Assembly (NCBI RefSeq): GCF_047470865.1
Contig: NZ_JAZDRH010000013.1
Span: forward strand, 19,912 to 83,911
Length of the DNA stretch: 64,000 bases
DNA from: JAZDRH01 sp047470865
GTDB lineage: Bacteria; Pseudomonadota; Gammaproteobacteria; Pseudomonadales; Pseudomonadaceae
Direction: 5' to 3'
Shown here: one piece after another, positions 45,221 through 52,891 of the stretch
Layout: every line of letters starts with the position of its first letter
Position numbering within the stretch: the first letter of the stretch is position 1
Program-made: the position numbers and the translations under genes
Notes under the pieces: model-generated
What the model saw: the letters and a program-made list of their open reading frames with translations, nothing else
Told to the model about the DNA's origin: nothing
Database searches by the model: none

Positions 45221-48200
45221 ATGGCTGAAGTTCAGGACGCAGCACGCGAACAACACGTATTAGATCAAGCTGTCGCACAGGGCGGAGCCTATGAAGTGCT
45301 CAAGCGCCGATTGCACGAACAGGGCAGTAGTTTGCAGGCTGCGACTGAACGTTTAAATACAGCACGCCTAAACGAGTTTGGCTCAAGCCAAATGGAGGTC
45401 ATAGGGCGTGTCCGTATTCATACCGAAAATAACTGTTTAGCCCGTGATATTGTCAGTGTCGCTGGGCTACTCGTATTTGGCTATAACGTATTCTTTGGCT
45501 TACGTAAAGAAACCCAATTAGCGGATGTTTTTTCCCTATATCGTTTAGTCGAAAATGAACAAGGTTATGATGTCGAAAGCGTGCCTTTGGCAGGCAGTTT
45601 TTTAGACAGCACGTCGTTTAAAAATGATTTTGACGAGCTATATACCTATTACAAAAATACACGTCTAATTGAGCTAACAGTACGTGATGGCAAGCTACTA
45701 GCCGGCTTTCAAATTGGCGAGCGTATTACCGATAGACGGGTATTTCGCTGGGAAATTTCAGCAGATGGCAAAACCATTACCTATTTAGATAATCGAGGTG
45801 AACGCGACTTAGCATTACCAACACCTTTTGATTTTGAATGGCAAAAAACTACGCGGGAAATGGTGGTACAAGGCCGTCATCCACATATCAATATTTTGGA
45901 CACAGTTTTTGTTGAAACGGTAGGCGGTGATTTAACCGTTAAAGTAGAAAATAATACGCAAAGTGGGCAGGGTATTTATAGCGAGCCTGTCATTGATAAA
46001 AGCCAATCCTTAGATGATGCACAGGTTGAATATGCACAGTTAGGCGGCTTAATTCTGTTAAGAATTTTGCCGTACCGTGAAGAGCAATGGCGTTATTTGA
46101 TTTTTAATACCTTAACTGAAAAGGTTGAGCGCATTGATGAAATAGGTATTTCTTGTCGTCAGCTGCCAGAAGATCATGGTTTGATCTTTCCAGGTGGGTA
46201 TTACTTACAAAATGGTGATTATAAAAAGTTTGAACAGCCAATGGAGGGTATGCGCTTTAAGCGAGTTTTACGCTCACCTAATGGCGAAGATGTGCAATAT
46301 GTGTTTTATCATCCAGAAGAAGGTAGAACCGCACTTTTTACCTACAACATGATTAGCCGCCAACTACAGAATCCTATATTTGGGCATGGACAAGCACGTT
46401 TCCCTGATGGGCGTATGGTGATCTTTTTTGCCGAAGGCAGTGAAGCGACACGTGTTCACCCGATGCAGGTATGGTCTACTCCTTTTTGCAGTGAAGAATA
46501 TGCGGCGAGTCAACCGGCTAAAAATAGCTTTTATGGGCGTTTAGGGAATGCTGAGTTAGTACGTGGCATATCTGATTTATATAACTTAGCGCGAGAAATT
46601 AATAATGACCAAGTTTCTATCTCTCGTTATCAACAGCTGAGCCAAGACAGTCGTCGTTTATTTGATAGCTATCATTGGCTAAATGACAGCCATTGCGCCG
46701 ATATTGCACCTGTTATTCGTGAAATTGTACAAACCAGTGAACTGGTACTGGATGAATACGAAAAAGTAGAAAGTATTCGTCAACAGTCAGCTCAAGCCAT
46801 GCAGGCGGCTGAGCAACAGCAAAAAGAATTATTACGTGAAATCTCTATTACCGACTGGGATCACGTGCAGAACTATGTAGATGCATTGCAAAGTATCACT
46901 AAACGCCGCGGTGCATTACTCACCATTCGTGACTACCGCTATATTGACGTGGCGCGTATTGATGAAATGGGGCAGCAGTTGCTTGAGCTGTATGAGCAAA
47001 CGGCACAGCGCACCGCTGCGTTTTTAATTAGCGATCAAGCATTACGCCCATTTACAGACCAATTAGAAAAGCTTGACCAACAAGCGCAAGCGGCGACCAC
47101 AGTGGCGCAACTGGCAGAACCTGTAATGGCTATGGATAGCATGGGTAGCGACTTGGATATGCTATCTAGCTTAATGGCATCATTAAAAATAGATGACGCT
47201 ACTCAGCGTACCGCCATTGTAGAAGCTATCTCAGAAATCTATGTGCTGCTTAACCAAGCTAAAGCGCGAGCGCAGCAACGTCGACGTAATTTAGGTAGCG
47301 CGGAAACTGTTGCTCAGTTTGGTGCGCAATTTAAGTTATTTAGCCAAAGCATTACCAATGCGTTGGGCATGGCGCGTGACCCTGAATCCTGTGATGAGCA
47401 GCTGTCACGTTTACTCGTGCAGCTTGAAGAATTGGAAAGCCAATTTGGCGATCATGATGAGTTCTTAAATGACATTCTAAGCAAGCGTGAAGAGCTGCTA
47501 GAAAGCTTCCAAAGTCATAAACAATCGTTATTAGATGAACGTCAACGTCGTGCACAAAGCTTGCAAGATGCTGCTGTCCGTATTTTAGAAAGTGTACAGC
47601 GGCGCACGGTGCGTATTGAAAACGCTGATGAACTCAATGCGTTTTTTGCAGCAGATCCGCTGATTTTAAAATTACGTGAGCTCAGTGCGCGTTTACGTGA
47701 TTTACATGACAATGTCAAAGCAGATGATATTGAAGCACGTTTAAAAGCAGCGCGTGATAAATCAGTGCGCTCATTGCGAGACAAGTCTGATTTATTTGAA
47801 GAGGGGGGCAATGTTATTAAGCTGGGCCCTCGTCACCGTTTTAGTGTTAACACACAAGAGTTAGATTTAACGCTGCTACCACGGGGTGATGAGCTGTATT
47901 TTCATCTGACAGGTACAGACTTTCTTGAGCCGCTTAAGCATCAAGAGCTAGAACAATTACGCGCGTATTGGCAGACAGGTTTAGAGTCGGAGTCGGAGCA
48001 AGTCTATCGTGCAGAGTATTTAGCGGCATTGGTACTTGAAGCAGCCGATGCAGGGCATGGCTTTACCTTAGATGAATTGAAAAATCTTCTGAGCAAACCA
48101 GATGAGCTGACTAAGTTGGTGCGGGACTTTATGACGCCACGTTATAAAGAGGGTTATCAAAAAGGTATTCATGATCATGATGCCGCTTTGATTTTAACGG

Positions 48201-50194
48201 CACTGATTCCATTGCGTGAAAATGCTTACTTGCTACGCTACCCACCGCAAGTACGTGGTTTTGCTACTTTCTTTTGGAATCGCTGGCGCAACGATGTGCA
48301 AGCAGAACACTGGCCAGAGCGCGCACGTACGAGTGCTAATATTCGTCAATTATTTGGCAGCGCAAAGGGTTTGCAGCAGCTTAGCGAAGAAGTGAATCAG
48401 GCTATGGCGCAGTTTTTATCTGTGCATAATATTGCAGTGAATGAAAGCAATCGCTTGTTAGCTGCGCAATATCTAGTTGAAGAGCTGTGCCAAGAACACA
48501 TAGGTTTTGAGTTTAGTAAATATGCTCGAGAGCTGTTTAATAGTTTAAAACAGCGAATGAGCACAGCGCATATGTGGGATACCTTTAAACAAGCGCTTGA
48601 GCGCTTGCGTGGGCGTCCAGATGCGCGCTGGTCGTTGGTCGAAAGCTGGCTGCAAGCTATGGTTGAAAATGACCCTGCATTAGGCTCTATCCAGCGTTTT
48701 ATCCCAGAAGCAGTGCCTTTATTCTTAATTGATAGCGATTTCGCTTATAAGTTTACCGAAACCTCTCTTCAAAGTACTGTAGAAAGTTTGTTAGGCGAGC
48801 ATAGCAATGTGCAAAATGGCGTTTTGCAATTGGCTGTAGATCAATTTTTTAGCCAAGTACAACGTCATCGTCATGAGTTTATTCCAGGCTTACAGCGTTA
48901 CTTGGAATTACGCCAAGCGTTGCTAGAGCAAGAACGCTCACAGTTGCGGGTGGATGAATTTAAGCCTCAGCCACTGACCTCCTTTGTGCGTAACCGTTTG
49001 ATTAACGAAGTTTACTTGCCACTTATTGGTGATAATCTCGCCAAGCAGATGGGCACTGTGGGCGACAATAAACGCTCAGATTTAATGGGCATGTTAATGC
49101 TTATTTCGCCGCCAGGTTACGGTAAAACTACATTAATGGAATACGTGGCAGATCGCTTAGGCTTAATCTTCATGAAGATTAATGGTCCTGCATTAGGCCA
49201 TGAAGTACGTTCGTTAGACCCTGTGCAAGCACCTGATGCTACTTCGCGCCAAGAGTTAGAAAAACTTAATCTTGCCTTGGAAATGGGCAGCAACGTAATG
49301 CTCTATGTTGATGATATTCAACATACACATCCTGAGTTTTTACAGAAATTTATCTCCTTATGTGACGGTACACGCCGTATAGAAGGAGTTTGGCGCGGTC
49401 GTACAAAAACCTATGACATGCGCGGTCGAAAATTTTGCGTAGTCATGGCAGGTAACCCTTATACCGAATCAGGCGAAGTCTTTAAAATTCCAGATATGTT
49501 GGCAAACCGTGCGGATATTTATAACTTGGGCGATGTGCTGGGTGGTATGCAAGATGCCTTCGCGCTTAGCTATATTGAAAACTGTTTAACATCCAATAGC
49601 GTGCTAGCACCTTTAGCAACACGTGATCTTAAAGATTTGTATTTATTAGCAGATAAAGCACAAGGAAAAGAAATTTCTACTAATGCACTCAGTTATAGCT
49701 ACAGTGGTGCAGAAGTAAATGAAATTACCGCTGTCTTAAGCTGCTTAATGCAAGTGCGTGATGTTTTGTTAAAAGTAAACTTGCAATACATTGCCAGCGC
49801 AGCTCAAGCGGATGAATACCGCACGGAACCGCCATTTAAGCTGCAAGGCTCTTATCGAAACATGGCAAAAATTGCTGAGAAAATTTCTTCAGTTATGAAC
49901 CAAGCAGAGCTAGAGCAGTTAATAGATGACCATTACCGTGGTGAGGCACAGCTCTTAACCACAGGTGCAGAAGAAAACCTACTAAAACTAGCAGAGCTAC
50001 GTGGTGTATTAACTGAGGAACAAGCGCAACGCTGGCAACAAATCAAACAAGATTACTTACGCAACAAAGCCATGGGCGGCGCTGATAGCGATGTTGGGCA
50101 GCGCGTAGTAGGACAGTTGGTTGATTTAGCAGGCAACATGGGACGCATGGCAGACAACTTTGATAAAGCCACCTTTATCTATAAAAAGAAATAA
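45221..50194 (+). CDS. Giant AAA+ ATPase (DUF3686 / 'DNA repair ATPase' type)
   Basis: A 1657-residue cytoplasmic protein. Residues 1 to about 460 form a DUF3686-like region that includes many short beta-strand motifs (for example RRVFRWEISADGKTITYLDN), 460-870 are coiled coils, 1240-1500 are an AAA+ domain: Walker A PPGYGKT at 1297-1303, Walker B MLYVDDIQH with Asp1364-Asp1365, sensor 1 Asn1412 in MAGNPYTESG and a likely arginine finger Arg1430 in MLANRADI. The AAA+ core looks closest to MoxR-like ATPases. The database label 'DNA repair ATPase' is not supported by this operon, which is about membrane scaffolds; remodelling of PspA or flotillin assemblies is my inference. Confidence 0.85.
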   Translation: MAEVQDAAREQHVLDQAVAQGGAYEVLKRRLHEQGSSLQAATERLNTARLNEFGSSQMEVIGRVRIHTENNCLARDIVSVAGLLVFGYNVFFGLRKETQLADVFSLYRLVENEQGYDVESVPLAGSFLDSTSFKNDFDELYTYYKNTRLIELTVRDGKLLAGFQIGERITDRRVFRWEISADGKTITYLDNRGERDLALPTPFDFEWQKTTREMVVQGRHPHINILDTVFVETVGGDLTVKVENNTQSGQGIYSEPVIDKSQSLDDAQVEYAQLGGLILLRILPYREEQWRYLIFNTLTEKVERIDEIGISCRQLPEDHGLIFPGGYYLQNGDYKKFEQPMEGMRFKRVLRSPNGEDVQYVFYHPEEGRTALFTYNMISRQLQNPIFGHGQARFPDGRMVIFFAEGSEATRVHPMQVWSTPFCSEEYAASQPAKNSFYGRLGNAELVRGISDLYNLAREINNDQVSISRYQQLSQDSRRLFDSYHWLNDSHCADIAPVIREIVQTSELVLDEYEKVESIRQQSAQAMQAAEQQQKELLREISITDWDHVQNYVDALQSITKRRGALLTIRDYRYIDVARIDEMGQQLLELYEQTAQRTAAFLISDQALRPFTDQLEKLDQQAQAATTVAQLAEPVMAMDSMGSDLDMLSSLMASLKIDDATQRTAIVEAISEIYVLLNQAKARAQQRRRNLGSAETVAQFGAQFKLFSQSITNALGMARDPESCDEQLSRLLVQLEELESQFGDHDEFLNDILSKREELLESFQSHKQSLLDERQRRAQSLQDAAVRILESVQRRTVRIENADELNAFFAADPLILKLRELSARLRDLHDNVKADDIEARLKAARDKSVRSLRDKSDLFEEGGNVIKLGPRHRFSVNTQELDLTLLPRGDELYFHLTGTDFLEPLKHQELEQLRAYWQTGLESESEQVYRAEYLAALVLEAADAGHGFTLDELKNLLSKPDELTKLVRDFMTPRYKEGYQKGIHDHDAALILTALIPLRENAYLLRYPPQVRGFATFFWNRWRNDVQAEHWPERARTSANIRQLFGSAKGLQQLSEEVNQAMAQFLSVHNIAVNESNRLLAAQYLVEELCQEHIGFEFSKYARELFNSLKQRMSTAHMWDTFKQALERLRGRPDARWSLVESWLQAMVENDPALGSIQRFIPEAVPLFLIDSDFAYKFTETSLQSTVESLLGEHSNVQNGVLQLAVDQFFSQVQRHRHEFIPGLQRYLELRQALLEQERSQLRVDEFKPQPLTSFVRNRLINEVYLPLIGDNLAKQMGTVGDNKRSDLMGMLMLISPPGYGKTTLMEYVADRLGLIFMKINGPALGHEVRSLDPVQAPDATSRQELEKLNLALEMGSNVMLYVDDIQHTHPEFLQKFISLCDGTRRIEGVWRGRTKTYDMRGRKFCVVMAGNPYTESGEVFKIPDMLANRADIYNLGDVLGGMQDAFALSYIENCLTSNSVLAPLATRDLKDLYLLADKAQGKEISTNALSYSYSGAEVNEITAVLSCLMQVRDVLLKVNLQYIASAAQADEYRTEPPFKLQGSYRNMAKIAEKISSVMNQAELEQLIDDHYRGEAQLLTTGAEENLLKLAELRGVLTEEQAQRWQQIKQDYLRNKAMGGADSDVGQRVVGQLVDLAGNMGRMADNFDKATFIYKKK

Positions 50195-50202
50195 AACACT
50201 AT

Positions 50203-50242
50203 AAAAGCTAGCCCTGAGCTTTAAACTAGGGCTAGCTTTTAT
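50203..50242 (+). terminator. Terminator after the AAA+ gene
   Basis: 13-base stem AAAAGCTAGCCCT / AGGGCTAGCTTTT with a 12-base loop, nine bases after the stop codon. Ends the yjfI-yjfJ-yqiJ-yqiK-AAA+ operon. Confidence 0.85.
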
Positions 50243-50329
50243 CAACTAAACTCGTCAAACACGGCTGAAAAATAACTCTAATTTTCATCTCTATTCTGAT
50301 TCCTCATTTAGACGACTGCGAAAGCTTTT

Positions 50330-50587
50330 ATGGAAATTAGTCATGTAACACGTGAGTCTTTGCGTGATTAGCAGAAAAAGCTGAAAAATACGATCAATCC
50401 TAAGGTTTTATTACAGGATGTGGAGAGACTAATAGGTCATTTCAAAGGGAGTGACACAGGTCATCACATTAGTTCACAAAGTTATAGAGTTATTTTCTAT
50501 TATTCCGTTATATTTATATCTAATAACGATAAGCATATTTCTAAATCGACTAGAGCTGATTTAGGTATCCGTGTTGAAACTGAGTAA
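50330..50587 (+). pseudogene. Short reading frame interrupted by an in-frame TAG
   Basis: Starting at the ATG at 50330 an 85-codon frame ends at TAA (50585-50587) but has one TAG at 50369-50371 after MEISHVTRESLRD. The rest reads as a plausible small protein (KVLLQDVERLIGHFKGSD, SQSYRVIFYYSVIFIS). It lies in the 405-base gap before the triheme gene, where nothing else codes. I do not recognise the family; a decayed gene is the simplest reading, chance the other. Confidence 0.35.
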
Positions 50588-50599
50588 GTTGAGGTTGTA

Positions 50600-51940
50600 A
50601 TGAAAATACTCAAGAAGTTAGTAGTGACAGGTGTAGTCGGTTTTGTTGCCGCCTTTGCACTCGCTAAATCTGTCCCCTATTGGTATGCAACCACGCATAA
50701 TGAAGAGGTTGATTTAACGGATGCGGCGTTAATTAAAAAAGGTGAGCAAGCGGCGATTGCTGGGGATTGTGCGGCTTGCCACACCGTTCCTGGAGGCAAG
50801 CCTTTTGCGGGTGGTTTGGCAATGCAAACGCCAATGGGTGCAATTTATTCAACCAATATTACGCCGGCAGCAAAAACAGGTATCGGCGAATACTCTTATG
50901 CTGAATTTGAACGAGCGGTAAGACAGGGAATTCGTAAAGACAATACTTCACTTTATCCTGCGATGCCGTTTCCATCTTTCCAAATTGTTGAAGATGATGA
51001 AATTAAAGCGATGTATGCGTATTTCATGACTCAAGTTCCAGCAGTTGAACAAGAAAACCAAGACTCGACTATTCCATTTCCGTTTAACTGGCGCTGGCCA
51101 TTAGCCTTGTGGCAAATCACCTTTGCTCAGCCTCGAGCGTTTGAGCCTATTGCACAAGCTTCCGCACAAGTACAACGAGGTCAATACTTGGTTGAAGGCT
51201 TGGCGCACTGCGGCGCTTGTCATACGCCACGGGGCATTGCCTTTCAAGAGAAATCACGCAGTTTAGCGGATGGCGATGCCTATCTTGCTGGAGCTGTTTT
51301 AGAAGGCTGGTATGCTAAAAGCTTAAGAGGTGAGCATTCAGGTTTAGCGACTTGGAGTAAAGATGAGCTCTTTGACTTTTTAACCACAGGTCGCACGCAA
51401 CGCACAGCAGCCTTTGGTTCTATGGCAGATGTTGTTGGGCATAGCACGCAGCATATGCATAAAGAAGATGTGTGGGCAATCGTGGAGTACATCAAGCAAT
51501 TGCCTGTTAAACAAGGCATGAGTGAACAGTCGCCAGTGCAGTTAGATCAAACGACTCCTGCTTTGTTAGCGGGTGATTACACAGCCAAAGGTGCTTTGGA
51601 ATACATGGAAAACTGCGTTGTGTGTCATCGAGCGGATGGCCGTGGTGCACCACGTATTTTCCCAGCTTTAGCAGGTAATTCTATTGTCTTTGCAGAAGAC
51701 CCTAGCTCTTTGATTCAAGTAACGCTAGAAGGCGGTGCTATGCCTAAAACACCGGCGGATAAAATGGCTTTTGTAATGCCAGGTTTTGACCATTTAAGTG
51801 ATCAGGAACTCGCTAACATTCTTACCTTTATTCGCACAGGTTGGACTAATAAAGCATCCAGTATTGAAGTTAAAGACGTTGCGCATATGCGTGAGTTAGT
51901 AAGTAATAAGCCGCAGCATTATATTCCGGAGGCACAGTAA
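50600..51940 (+). CDS. Membrane-anchored triheme cytochrome c (dehydrogenase cytochrome-subunit type)
   Basis: 446 residues with an uncleaved-looking N-terminal helix (VVTGVVGFVAAFALA) and three heme sites, CAACH at 57-61, CGACH at 204-208 and CVVCH at 339-343. The domain order resembles the cytochrome subunits of membrane alcohol and gluconate dehydrogenases, but no flavin or quinoprotein partner is nearby. Its stop overlaps the next gene by one base (TAATG), so it is the likely electron partner of the TsdA-like protein. GAGGTTGTA precedes the ATG. Confidence 0.85.
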   Translation: MKILKKLVVTGVVGFVAAFALAKSVPYWYATTHNEEVDLTDAALIKKGEQAAIAGDCAACHTVPGGKPFAGGLAMQTPMGAIYSTNITPAAKTGIGEYSYAEFERAVRQGIRKDNTSLYPAMPFPSFQIVEDDEIKAMYAYFMTQVPAVEQENQDSTIPFPFNWRWPLALWQITFAQPRAFEPIAQASAQVQRGQYLVEGLAHCGACHTPRGIAFQEKSRSLADGDAYLAGAVLEGWYAKSLRGEHSGLATWSKDELFDFLTTGRTQRTAAFGSMADVVGHSTQHMHKEDVWAIVEYIKQLPVKQGMSEQSPVQLDQTTPALLAGDYTAKGALEYMENCVVCHRADGRGAPRIFPALAGNSIVFAEDPSSLIQVTLEGGAMPKTPADKMAFVMPGFDHLSDQELANILTFIRTGWTNKASSIEVKDVAHMRELVSNKPQHYIPEAQ

Positions 51941-52836
51941 TGAAACGCATGACTCAAGGCTTGGCAGTTGTTTCTTTGTTAGTGCTTTCCAGTGCAATTG
52001 CAGCGGAAACAGGTAATTCATTTTTACTTGATAAACTGACGGTTAAAGATAAGGAAGGCAATATAGTTGGTAGTTATCAAGTGCCTAAAGATAGTGACAT
52101 TTTAAAGCATGAAAATGCAGAGCAAATTCTGTATGGCAAGCGTTTGTTGAATGAAACCAAGCGGCTCTTGCCAGATAATGTAGGAGCAATGATGAACTGC
52201 AATAGTTGCCATGTTGATCAAGGCAAATTGCAGTATGGCGCGCCTTATATCAATACCTATAGCTCGTTTCCGCAATTTAATCCGCGTTCTGAAAAAGTAA
52301 TGACACTGGCCGAACGTATTAATGGCTGTTTTAGACGTTCCATGAATGGTAAGCCTTTACCTATAGAAGGCAAAGAAATGCAAGCCATGCTGGCCTATAT
52401 GAAATGGTTAGGTGAGGGCATTCCAATGGGGGCGAAAGCTGTTGAGGTAGTCAATGCAGGGCCTATTGATATGAGCTTAACGCCCAATCCTGAACGGGGT
52501 AAAAAGATCTATGCAGCACAGTGTGCAAGCTGTCATGGCGAAAATGGCGAAGGTTTAAAAGACCAGCAAGGCGATATTATTTTTCCGCCACTATGGGGAG
52601 ATGAGTCCTTTAACATTGGTGCGGGCTTAGCACGTACTTATAAAGCGGCTAGCTTTGTAAAATACAATATGCCAATGGGGATGAGTAAAACCAAGCCTTG
52701 GGGGCAAGGCGGCTGGATGAGTGATCAGGATGCAGTAGATGTTTCTGAATTCTTTACGCATATGCCTCGTCCTGACTTTGAAGGCAAAGAGAACGATTGG
52801 CCAAGCGGTAAAAAACCAAAAGATGCCCGTTACTAA
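51940..52836 (+). CDS. TsdA-like diheme cytochrome c, second copy
   Basis: 298 residues with signal peptide (cleavage near AIAAET), CNSCH at 87-91, Cys130 in LAERINGCFRRSMNGKP, CASCH at 195-199 and Met244 in KYNMPMG. The Cys130 block matches the axial-cysteine segment of TsdA, so thiosulfate or a related sulfur substrate is likely. It differs from the tsdA at 39.0-39.9 kb throughout (for example PYINTYSSFPQF where the first has PLWAAYGMYPAY) and is paired with a triheme cytochrome instead of TsdB. Substrate and reaction direction unknown. Confidence 0.82.
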   Translation: MKRMTQGLAVVSLLVLSSAIAAETGNSFLLDKLTVKDKEGNIVGSYQVPKDSDILKHENAEQILYGKRLLNETKRLLPDNVGAMMNCNSCHVDQGKLQYGAPYINTYSSFPQFNPRSEKVMTLAERINGCFRRSMNGKPLPIEGKEMQAMLAYMKWLGEGIPMGAKAVEVVNAGPIDMSLTPNPERGKKIYAAQCASCHGENGEGLKDQQGDIIFPPLWGDESFNIGAGLARTYKAASFVKYNMPMGMSKTKPWGQGGWMSDQDAVDVSEFFTHMPRPDFEGKENDWPSGKKPKDARY

Positions 52837-52842
52837 AACAAC

Positions 52843-52872
52843 AAAAGGATGCCTGATGGCATCCTTTTTTAT
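52843..52872 (+). terminator. Terminator after the TsdA-like gene
   Basis: 11-base stem AAAAGGATGCC / GGCATCCTTTT with a TGAT loop and a T-run, seven bases after the stop; the A-run side could also serve plsB on the minus strand. Confidence 0.85.
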
Positions 52873-52891
52873 TTTTTCCTAGAAAACCTAG

